From Drechmeria coniospora (lineage: Eukaryota > Ascomycota > Sordariomycetes > Hypocreales > Ophiocordycipitaceae), in NCBI RefSeq assembly GCF_001625195.1, contig NC_054391.1:4103157-4167156 (forward strand): a stretch of DNA of 64,000 bases. The letters run 5' to 3'. How positions within the stretch are numbered: position 1 is the first letter of the stretch; every line of letters starts with the position of its first letter. Under the pieces are notes generated by a model. That model saw nothing but the letters and a program-made list of their open reading frames with translations, did not search any database and was not told where the DNA came from. Of this stretch, positions 10,599-21,066 are shown piece by piece. A program made the translations under genes and the position numbers.

Positions 10599-12617
10599 CG
10601 GCGGTGTCGTTGTTCGAAGCTGAAGGAGCGGTTCATGGGAGAGACGAGGCAGGAGAAGTGATTGTGCATGTATGCGTACGTACCAACAATGGAGTCTGGA
10701 GATGGATACCTACCTGCCTTGGCTAGTATTCGCGAGACGAAGCGGTGCGGCAAACGTAGTTGTCGTACTCGACCGCTTCTGTCGTCCTCGCCACGCCTAG
10801 TAGCGAATAATTCGTAGGCGATTCATACCGAGACCCTGCCTACCTGCTGACTGTGCGGGTGGGGGGAGGGGGGCCTCCTTCAGGGCGCTAGCGGCAGCTA
10901 AGTTTAGGGCCTTCTCCGCCCCTATGACGAAGGAGGCCGCACTGTCATGGTGCCATCGTCCAAGGAAGCGATCTCCCGTTCGGAGGTGGAAATGGGGCGG
11001 CGGGGACAAAAGCTCTGCCGGTCTTGTCATTCTGGTCAGTATCGCGGCCCATACTGTGTTTTGAAGGGAGGTCACATCCGGAATCGATGAGGGAGAGTGA
11101 GGATTGGACAGGTGAAGGTGAGGTGAGAGGAAAGGGAAGAGGGGCACGGCCAGGCGGTAACACTGACCACCTACAAGTACATGTATTATTTCCCTCCAGC
11201 AGATTGAGACATAAGTACGGAATACTCCGTATATCTAATCACTACCTACTACGTGCTTGTAAGTCACATGAGGCAACAGAGTGCAATGCCTGGCGCGCCG
11301 TACTGGTATTGCCCCGTACATGTATTCGTTCGTGTGCAGGACTGGTCTGGTTGGCCACCTCCTTAACGAAGCTACCGAGTGACGATGCACGCAACGCGAC
11401 AAGACAATACAGGTATGTACTTATGCTTGCTTACCTGCAAGCGGTGGACATATCGTTCTCTTTCATGCAAGTAGTAGAATTCGTGGAAAGCAAAGGAAGT
11501 CGATCTCATTCCTAGTTGGCATCCAGGTCGAATCACTGTGCTACGGATCCATGAACTGCACCTGGTACTTGGCGGAGTTGCTGTATGTAAGTACTTGGAC
11601 TCCGCACAGTACAATTACGTGTACATGTAGGTAGTATAGATATAAAGCGACTAGCCGAAGATATCTGTCTTCCACGTCCTTGACGGAGTTTGCGCAGCAC
11701 CACTACTGTACAACTACCACCATCGATCGCCACCGGAGCATGTCCACCGGAGCAACAGATTTGCCAACGACGGGGTGGAGCTACTGCAGTGGCGTACTGT
11801 AGGCTTAAGTACTAACACAGTACAAAAACGTATTCTATGCACATGCCATCTTTGTGCCTGAAAGACGCAACTCCGGTTTTCAACGGTTCCTAAGCCCAAG
11901 CATTGTTTATTGCTCTCCGCGGTTCTTAGGGGCATCGGAAAGACTCACGCTGATGCATCAAAATGCACTCATGACGAGGTCGAAAAATGTAGGGTTTGTT
12001 CTTGGAGGGCGGATGCGGAGTACAAATATACTAGCCAACGCAGTGGTACTTGTATTATTAGTAGGTATTCGTGCTGGAGCGCAGATGCTTGGGTGTCTCA
12101 CGATACTACATGTACAACTACTTACTAGTACTTAATTGCAGTACATCTGTTGCTCTGGATTCACAGGCGAACTGCAACGGCCGCATGTCATGATTGTCAT
12201 GATTAGTTCTCCCGAAAATGCAGGCAAACAGGTTCCACTGATTAATTATTTAAGTACTGTACTCCGTACGTGTACTTAGTTGTAAGTATGCCAGCGGCGG
12301 CCGCCCCCCCCTCTGTACATAGTAGAGGGCAAGTACCTATTAGTTACGGAGTACTCCGTACTAGTGGTCGAGTTGTACTGAAACAATACTGGCCAGACCC
12401 CTACGGAGCACACAGACTCGGTACCAGGTAATACGGAGTAGTACAGAGTACAAAGTACCTACCTACCATCGTCCTACGTCGTTATCGATATGTCCCGTCT
12501 AAATTGTTCGCCCAAATTTCTACAGGTGCTGGTCGTACCTTTCAGCCATCACGCGTTTGCATCAACAGTAAGCTGCACCTCCGCAAGTCGATCCTTGCTC
12601 TTTCGCAGTTCACTGCC
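10599..12617. other. Divergent intergenic region, TPS1 to RRP6
   Basis: About 2 kb separates two divergently transcribed genes. No gene is supported. It is rich in GTAC/CTCCGTA words, including a near-palindrome at 11216-11231 and a perfect 16-bp palindrome TACGGAGTACTCCGTA at 12345-12360. Small open frames on both strands lack homology-like features. The RRP6 frame stays open upstream to 12504 but is unlikely to be translated there. Confidence 0.6.
12345..12360. repeat. Perfect 16-bp palindrome TACGGAGTACTCCGTA
   Basis: TACGGAGTACTCCGTA is its own reverse complement. It is the fullest version of a word family (GTACGGAGTAC and GTACTCCGTAC) scattered through most gaps in this window and not noticed in the coding exons I read. 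Confidence 0.8.
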
Positions 12618-15315
12618 ATGGAGCCGCCACAAGACTTCAAGTCCCTGCAAGAGGATGTTCAAAAGTCCCTCGTCTCCACCATAAAGACGGTCAATCGCCT
12701 TGCCGCCGAGGACCTCTCCTTCCAGCGAACGGCCAATCCTGACGTCGCCGATGATCTCGATGACAAGGTTTCTCGTCTTCTCCAGCTCTCCACAAGCCTC
12801 ATCCAGTCGGCCGCCAAGGCATGCGGTGTCAGGCCTCCCGCCATCGAAGATGTCGACGACATTGACATGAAGTGGCAGTCGGTTGTGGACGTCGTCGACT
12901 CTGTGTTGGAAAAAGCAGACACCGCCCTGGACGAGTACACCGGACTAGTGAAGCGAAAGGAGCCCAGCAGCGCCGAGTCGGTGAGTGGCCGAGAGTTCCG
13001 TCTGTCCGTTGAGGGGCTGCGTCCGAATTTAACCGTTGCTGCTCTCCAGGCGCCGAATCCGAAAAGGACCAAGTCGGTCAGCAAGGTGATTCGGAACGCC
13101 AACGTCACCAAGCCGCAGGCCGTCTTCGAGGTCAAGTCCGACAACTTTCCGACCGGCCCGTGGAAGCCGATCTTGACAGAAAAGCCTTGCGCGACGATAC
13201 CACTGGACGAAAGTCTTGTCATGGTCGCAGGCGAGAACGGCGCTCTTCAGTATGCCTCCTCTGCCCTCCCTTCCCCCCGCCGCTGTCTCGTAGGAGCAAC
13301 GCCGCTTACGAGTGTTCATCTGCACAGATACAAGCATCCGTACGAGACAGAAATTTCCGCCATGTCCTATCCTGATCGAGTTTTCCATGCGGCCCAGCCT
13401 ACGCCCCCTCAGCCTGACGAGAAGACGTCGGCCACTTGGGTCGACACCTACGAAGGTGTCTTGGACATGCTCAAGGAACTCAAGAAGGCCAAGGAGATCG
13501 CCGTCGACCTGGAGCACCACGACTTCAGAACCTACAACGGCTTGGTGTGCTTGATGCAGATCAGTACGCGCGAAAAGGACTGGATCGTCGACACGCTGCG
13601 CCCCTGGCGCCACAAGCTCGAGATCCTCAACCAAGTCTTTGCAGATCCGAGCATCGTCAAGGCAAGTCCTTCGGCCCCAGGTTCCCCCTCACGCGCAAGA
13701 CTCAGATTAACAGTTTCGTAGGTTTTCCACGGTGCCTACATGGACATGCTCTGGCTGCAGCGCGACCTCGGCCTCTACGTCAACGGCCTCTTTGATACCT
13801 TTTTCGCCTGTGATCTGCTCGCCTACCCTGGCAAGAGTCTCGCCTTCTTGCTCTCCAAGTTTGTCAATTTCGATGCCGACAAGCAGTATCAACTGGCCGA
13901 TTGGAGAATACGGTCCGGCACCACTCCACCCTGTGCAACCTCTGCCGCCCGCTAACGTTTCTCTTGTCAGGCCGATCCCGCAAGAGATGCTGTATTACGC
14001 ACGATCAGACACTCACTTCCTCCTCTATATCTATGACCATCTGCGCAACGAGCTCGTTGCTGTTTCTGACCGATCCAATCCGGAGACGGACTACATCACT
14101 CGAGCGTTGGATAGATCCAAGGAGTTGGCCCTCTCTCGGCACGAGCACCCCGAGTACGATGAGAGCACCGGTCAAGGCGCCCGCGGATGGTACAACTATC
14201 TGCTAAAGCAAGCCTACCTCGGCTTCGATGGTGAGCAGTTCGCCGTCTTTAGGGCCCTGTGGAAGTGGCGAGACGAACTGGCACGGCAGGAGGACGAGAG
14301 CCCCAACTTTGTGCTCCCGTCCAACAACATAATTAGCATTGTCCGGGTAAACCCGCCGGATATCAAGGCCCTCCACAGCATGCTTCCCTTGACCGCGCCG
14401 TTGGCACGCTCCCGCTTCAACGAGATATGGGACCTCGTGCGGGAAGCTAAATCTCGCGCCGGGCCTACGGCACTGCAGTTCTTTACATCCGCCGCCGCGC
14501 CGTCTGCCGAAACGGTCAAGCCCATCAAGCTCACCCAAATTCCGGAGCTTGGCGAGGAGGTCGTTATCCCCATCATGTCGCGGTCGCAACTCTTTGGTGA
14601 CATGCCCCTCAGCACCATGTGGGAAGCCGAACAGGCAGTGGAGACGCGGGTAGACAATATCCCCTTTCCCTGGCAACGATTCACACAAGATGCCATGACG
14701 ATGAAAGCGGGCGGACAACATGTCGACGTCGACCCGGTTGTAGCCGCCAAAGTGGTCAAGGCGCCGCCTCTGGCAGCAGGCAACAGTGCGATAAACGAGG
14801 ACGACGAAGAGTTCACGTTGAAGAGGGGCAGGAAACGAAAGTCGGAGGACGTGGAGGAGACGATTTCGGAATCCGACACGAGCTCTTGCTCCGACACGAG
14901 TAGCGAGAGCGAGAGCGAAGAGGACGAAGGTCTCGAAGCGACGGAAGATGGGAACGGATCCAAGAACGCTACATCGGATCCTAAGCAACAGCGACGGCGT
15001 GAGCGGGAGGCGAAGAAAGCCCTCGTCAAGGATGCTCAGATGGCGATGCACAAGGAGAAGCAGCTCAAGAAGCGGAAGAAGATGGAGGAGCGCCAGCAGC
15101 AGCAGCAGCAGCAGCAGCAGGACGAGGAGGACGAGGAGGCGCCGTTTGATTACAGCAAGGCCAGTTCGGTGATGCACGCGAGGAAAGACGTCAGCCGTCC
15201 CGCCAAAGTGCAGAAACCGTTTGACCCGTACGCAAAAATTGGCGACAATCCGATGAAGGGTGCACGAAAAGCGCCACCAGTCAAGGGCGAGAGGAGCTCG
15301 ACCTTCCGAAAGTAG
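12618..15315 (+). CDS. RRP6: Exosome-associated 3'-5' exoribonuclease Rrp6
   Basis: Five exons: 12618-12980, 13050-13249, 13328-13661, 13722-13912 and 13971-15315, giving 810 aa. An N-terminal PMC2NT-type region (about 10-110) is followed by a DEDD-Y exonuclease domain: [14 protein letters not shown] near 246, [17 protein letters not shown] near 302 and [15 protein letters not shown] near 369. An HRDC domain lies near 445-520. The lysine-rich C-terminal tail contains nine glutamines (15094-15120). It is the nuclear exosome's distributive 3'-5' nuclease for rRNA and snoRNA processing and RNA surveillance. Intron 3 appears to begin with GC rather than GT (AAG|GCAAGT at 13662), which preserves the conserved [11 protein letters not shown] join. 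Intron 1 is 69 nt and stop-free. The ATG at 12618 is chosen over an upstream in-frame one because [11 protein letters not shown] fits the family. Confidence 0.95.
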
Positions 15316-17470
15316 GTGTTTTCGGGGTCATGGTGTATATATAATGTGAATATATGGCAGTATGTGAGCACTCTCGTGTTCTTGTTCAGATTCGTTGCCC
15401 ATGACTGTTGCAATGTGTTGTCGTCAGGCCGTGACCTCGACGCTTTCTGACCATTACATATTGGCATTGTTCAACGCATTCCTAATTTCAAGCACAACCG
15501 TGCTGAGTTGACGAGATTATCCGCGACTTCAACCTGAATCATTTTTGTATTGTCAGATTCCGTGCCAGATTTACCATGAGAGGTTTCTTCGTGCATCGTC
15601 GCATCGCACCAGAACCCTGGCTGGCTTGTTTTTCGTTTCCGTGGCGTGTTGGTTTCTCACGCCTGAAGAATCAGCAGTCTACCACGGACGCATCGCCGAG
15701 AAGTAGGCGTGAAGATCCGCGTTCAAATCTGCGGCATCTGTCCACCACTCGACCGTTGTCACATCGAGCAACTTCTTGCTGGGTGCAAACCTCCCCTGCC
15801 GACGTTACATGCAACCGCTGGGGTTGCATGCAGGTCATGTGACTCCTGCATGTGCATGGGGGGGAAGGTGAGGGGGACTGTGCCTCCCATCGAGCCCTTT
15901 CCCCTCATTTCTTCGTTACTGCCTCTCTGTTGCAGTCAATGGACTTCGCATGGCATTGTATGGAAACAAGGCGATGGCTCCGTGACGGCAAAGCAGCGAC
16001 GACTTCATCCAGCCGACTGAGGGTCGTTCCAGCTCCGGGTAAGCTTCCAATCAACCTCGGTTTCAGAGCCTGAAGGGCATTTGCTAACGGTTGGCTAAAG
16101 AACTCCTTTTCCTCGACGAGCGATTACCGGTGTTGCCTCCCTTTCCAGTTCGATCGAAATGCTGTTCCAGCAGTGACTTCATGGCCGGAGTCGTATCAGC
16201 TTCGCGCTCGACGAACGGAACTATGAATCCGCGGACCATTCGAACAGGTTCGAGTGCGTCAACGAGATGCCCTCGCTTCTGACCTACGAGATTTCAAGGG
16301 CGAGAGCTCCAGAAATTGCGGCTCCCCAATTCCCGAGCATACGTCCAACAAGGTGATGACGGGTCGATGACGCTTCGGACCAGTGAACGGATACCACAGG
16401 CAAACTCCTTGAAACAACGCTTCGAGCAAGCATAACCACTTGCTGCTGGCACCAGACCTGCTGAGCATCAAGTTTTCGGCGATGCTGCCATACAACAATC
16501 AGTTCGTCTTTCTTGGCTGAGGCTTCGAGTTTGTGGACATGTCATCCATTACATGTACTTGGGTGTGTAAGCACACCTTCATTACATGTACGCACCAACG
16601 AAGCCGAACACTATAACTACGTTTAGTGGTACGATTGCGAGTTCAAGTACGGAGTTCAATCCTCGGCAAGCTCCACCCAGGAACACGGCCGGACCATGTC
16701 ACTTGAATCCCTCCTATCTCATCTGCTCTCACGGTGTGCAACTGATCCTCTCCGGTTCATGCTCACTAGTTCGGCCTATGGGCTTCCTGTGAAGCTTCTC
16801 GTCGCCCCACGGCCGCCAGAACTCATTTTTGCACCGTGTGGAGCAAGGATGAAATCCCACACCACACCGGGGCAAAATAAAAATGAGATGCCTTGAAATG
16901 CAGGCACCAGGGAGGGCTTGGTCATGTGTTTGTTCGGGCTACAAATCCAAGGCATCATCATCACTTGCTCCGTCAGTGGTTCCTGGTCCTCAGGACGGAT
17001 AGAATGGACGACGACGGGTGGCTGGCGTCCTATCCGTCTCTGTCCAACGTTTTAGGAATGCCGGCTTCCAATTCACTCAGAGCGCGGGGCTCGTTGCTGC
17101 TCGACTCGGTCGGTAGCTCTCATTACGAACGCATCAAGAATTGTTTCAGGGTGAGCCAGAAAGGTTGGGAAACAAAGAAAATGATCTCGTCACTGCGAAG
17201 ACCGAGATGATTGAGGCTTTTACTTTACACGTCCAGTCCCTGGGATCTTTGCCCGGGATGTACCCCAACTCTACGACGACCGTCCCCCCATAGGTCGGCG
17301 CCGCCCCCGAATTCTATACCGTCTATGATGCAGTCACCGCCTATCGCACATGCTGGCCATTGATGCTGCTGGCAAGCCGGCAAGGCTTCAGACAGAGCAC
17401 CCCCTCAGCACCCCCATATATTAGAGCTCCATCCTTCGGCAAGAGCTTTCCCACATACGTGGGAATTGAT
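15316..17470. other. Convergent intergenic region, RRP6 to ATP9
   Basis: About 2.1 kb lies between convergent genes. The first few hundred bases are AT-richer (around 15330-15570) and probably hold the RRP6 3' end. From 15,700 to 17,200 there are many medium frames on both strands, none with conserved motifs or a coherent spliced model. No transposon protein or RNA gene was recognised. Confidence 0.55.
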
Positions 17471-18096
17471 TTAGGTCTGGGGTACAGCAGGTTAGCCTCG
17501 AGACGTCGCCATTCGACGGGGAGACCAGGTAGGGCGGCGTGTTGACGTACGAACTTGGCCATGAGGGCAACCATCAGGTCGAAGAGACCAATGGCCTCGA
17601 CGAAAGCGAAACCCAGAATGGCATAGGAGAAGAGCTGGCCACGGAGGGCAGGGTTGCGGGCAACGGCGTGCAGGAGAGCGGCGAAGACGAGACCGATGCC
17701 GATACCGGCACCAGTCAGACCGATGGCAGCAGAGCCCATACCCAAGTTCTTGGAGACCTCAACCATGGCCTGGGCGATCTCGGAAGAGTAGGTGCGGCGC
17801 TGGACCTGGAAGGCATTTCGGGTCGTGGCCTGGAGCAGGGTAGCGGCCTGCTGGCGCTTGAGGGTCTGGAGAGGGCTGGCAGAGCCTTGAACGACGGGCG
17901 TCAGCCATCAAGTTGCTCGATTGGCCCTTGAACGGACCAGTTGCTCGCCGGAGCGACGTTGGAAAAAGTTTTCTCTTCGCTTACCGGTGATGGTGCGCTT
18001 GGAGGCAGCGGCGACGGGGGCTCGGATGGCAGGGCGAGCAGCCTTGGTGGCCATCTGGGAGGCCAGACGAGAGGCGAGGACACGGGTGGCGGCCAT
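17471..18096 (-). CDS. ATP9: Mitochondrial ATP synthase subunit 9 (F0 c-ring), nuclear-encoded
   Basis: Three coding exons on the minus strand: 18096-17985, 17885-17551 and a 6-nt last exon 17476-17471 (ACC TAA), giving 150 aa. A basic import presequence begins MAATRVLASRLASQMATKAA. The mature proteolipid starts near YSSEIAQAMVEVSKNLGMG. The two hairpin helices are visible: GLTGAGIGIGLVFAALL, the polar loop RNPALRGQ, then the proton-carrying glutamate in FAFVEAIGLF. The last splice converts ...MAKF to MAKFT-stop, the conserved fungal ending. Its intron (17477-17550) has donor GTACGT, branch GCTAAC and acceptor CCCAG. Intron 1 is 99 nt. The protein forms the inner-membrane rotor ring of complex V. 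Confidence 0.95.
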
Positions 18097-21066
18097 TGCA
18101 ACGGTTGTGAGGGGAGTGGTACTGAAGGAGGGTGTTGACCTGAGGGTTGGGAGGCAAATTGAGGATGAAATGGAGTGTGGGAAGAGACGGAGAAGCTGTG
18201 GGAGGAAAAGGGAAGGGGAGGAGAGGAGAAACGAGAGAGGGTTCCACTTGGGGGGGGGGATAGGATGGGTCAGGGGGTTCGACTAGCAACTGCTGGGAGA
18301 ATGAGGTCGACGGGGGGGGCCAGGCGCGCGAGATTTTCACGGCAACACGGATGGAGGGACAACTGGCCGGTGCGAATCTTGCCCGTCGCAGCCTCGCACG
18401 GGTTGGTAGCCTTTCGGGGGAAGTCGGGTGGGTTCACTGAAGGACTCGGTGGACCGTGACGGGGAGGGGGGGGGGGGGGGACAGAAGTCAAGGGAAGAAG
18501 CCACGGAGCAGAGTTGGTGTTTGCTGGCCTGAGGTGTCGAAGAGTTCGAGGACGAGGACGACGGCTGTCTGCTCGATGAAAGGCGAGGCGTTCGCCGCCA
18601 TCGAAGCCTTTTGTTTGATGGCGATAAGACTGCGGCGGGTCGCCGACATGCGCATGCACGGCGGCAATTCAGACGACAACGGCACGGACACAAGACACGC
18701 AATTGCATTCGGACGATGCATCAATCCAATCGGCGGGCCAGCCTGCCTACAGCCATTCCTCGCCATCCGACGGCGAGGAAGGCAGGCGAGGACCGGGACG
18801 AAGACAAAGGGATTGGGGGTTTGACGGACTGTTGTTTGCAGTCACCTGGCGGCAGCAAGAAAAAAAAAATGGCGATATCGCATTGATAAGCTTTCGAGGC
18901 CGAAAAGGGCAATGGATGAGGCTCCGAGCCGGACCAGGGTTGGCGCCCCACCTTGGCGCCTCCGATGGACCACGACGACGGAAATGGCGCAGCGTTAGGC
19001 CTGCGACATGGCCGCGATCAGCGATGGGTGCAAGCCAGTGTAAGTACAAGAGTACTGCCTTGTGAGAGGTAAGTACTTGTGCTTGTACGGAGCACCTGCA
19101 GAGTAAGTACTCGAGCATGACCCTCACACACCACAACAGGTACTGACTTGCATGGACAGGCACGGAGTAGTGGTTGTATTTGGTGTACCTGTACTCCTAC
19201 TCCGTACACGTACACTGGACAGCACTAGAATTCGTACACGTGGGTACCAATGCCACCACGACTCGGTGTGGAGACGAGTCAGCGAGCTCGGCTCCGGGCA
19301 ACCTACCGCACACCAGGACGGACAAACGAGGAGGACCGGCACGAGAGGAGTCGTGCTATCGGCACAAGCTTGCACGGCCCTGGCGGAGAAGGAGACGGAC
19401 CGGACGACAGGCGGTTCCGGCATGCATGCTGGGTTTCCAAAAGGTATAAGAAGTGACGATTACCCCGTGCAAGGGCCGTCGGTGTTTGCAACGACTCTGA
19501 CGGACTGCCTCTGGCAGTCGCTGATGCAGCCATGGACGGGCACATGTGATGTGCCATAGCATCGCATCGCCGACGGATGTATCATCTCTTTCTGCTTTTT
19601 TGACAGGCGACAGTTTGACACTGCATGCACACCTGCGCGAGCAAACGAATCGCAGTGCGGCGTAGAGTTTCTGAGAGGGAATTCTTTTGCGCAGGACTTG
19701 CACGCACTGCACATGTTTCAGTACGGAGGACAACACAGTACACCAGCATGTGCCTACATGTAGGTGCGTGCAGTGCAGGCCTTAGGCTTGGGTTGCTGCG
19801 AGTACATGCAGATTGCTGCAGGGTCCGCCGGCACTCCGATGCACCAATGCTACCGCGCCTTTCGCACGAATGACGGATGCAGAAGGCATCGGCACGCGCC
19901 TGTTGGCTTCCTTTCGTAAGCCACGTAATCTGCCAACGGCTGGGTGGATCCTCGAAGCTGGATGCGAGCGTTTACGACGCCCGCATTAGCGCGCCCTGCC
20001 TGTCGCTTATTTTGTCGGTGCCTACGGAGTAGCCTCGTCTTGGTGGGAACTCGAACGTAAAAGTTTTCGCCGGCTGGGATGCAGGCAGTCCGAGTACGAG
20101 GACGAACAATCCACCATACTGACCACATACTTACAGTACTTACATAGTACTGTAGGCATCCGTACTAGTTGCAGGCATCACTGTAGCCTGAACTTACCGT
20201 GCAGGTAGCCTTGCCTGCCTGGGCTCTCCAGTAAGTACTGCACACATACTTGTACGCCTAAAATCCTCCGTACATGGAGTGCAAGTACAATCATAGCAGG
20301 GCACGGTTCAGTGTACTGTACATGTACAGCAAGTACGTGTACGGTACGGAGTACTGCACGGAGAACTGTACTTTCGAACGAAACGAACTGGACCAGGGTT
20401 CGGCCACTTTTTGCGACAGCTCAGGAAAGGCGACGAAAATTTGTCGGGTCCCTCCGCGCTGATGCGCAGACACCAGACAGGCTGTACTTATATTTGCATG
20501 CCGACGCTTGCTCGGTCCGCGGCGCGCGTGCTCTTGAAGCAAGCAGACGTACTGTAGAGGCAAGCGAAGCAAACAAACAAACAAGTATTCGACATGGGCA
20601 GAATTGGATTTTAAAATTATTAACCCAAGACGCGGGACTAACACGATAGGGACACCGCCCCCTAATCCACCCCAACAGGTCCGTACTTACAGCATTATGT
20701 ACATACAGTACTGAGCTCATTGCCTGTTTAAGTCAAGGTATTACTACTCAGCCGGTCGAGCGAGAGCTTCGGCCGAACCGAACCGAGCCGATTGGCAGGC
20801 ACTCCGTCCGCTCGGCTAGTGCCAGCATCCGCTGCCTCCCATGCTTAACCAGGAATCAATCGGCCAGTCAGAGCAGCTCTGGGCAGGAGCATCAACGAGC
20901 GTCATCGCGACCAAAGTGGTATCCATCATTCATTCGCTCATACGTCTCGCTCATGCGCGTGTAGTGTACATGTACATGGGCACGGTGCACTCGTACGGCG
21001 CACCTACACGCATCGCCCCAGCGCTGCTGCCCCTTTGGCAGATACGGATGCAGTCCGAAGATATGT
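18097..21066. other. Intergenic, ATP9 upstream to the MYST gene 3' end
   Basis: Nearly 3 kb has no supportable gene. The part next to ATP9 (18,100-18,700) contains G-runs (18250-18259, 18466-18480) and is presumably its promoter and 5' leader. From 19,000 to 20,950 it is dominated by GTAC, GTACTT and CTCCGTA words. Frames up to about 135 codons exist on both strands without motifs or splice logic. Confidence 0.55.

Noticed and set aside
15700..17210. Possible decayed gene or transposon in the RRP6-ATP9 gap
   Set aside because: Translations in six frames gave no transposase, reverse transcriptase or other known protein fragment, and no terminal repeats were found.
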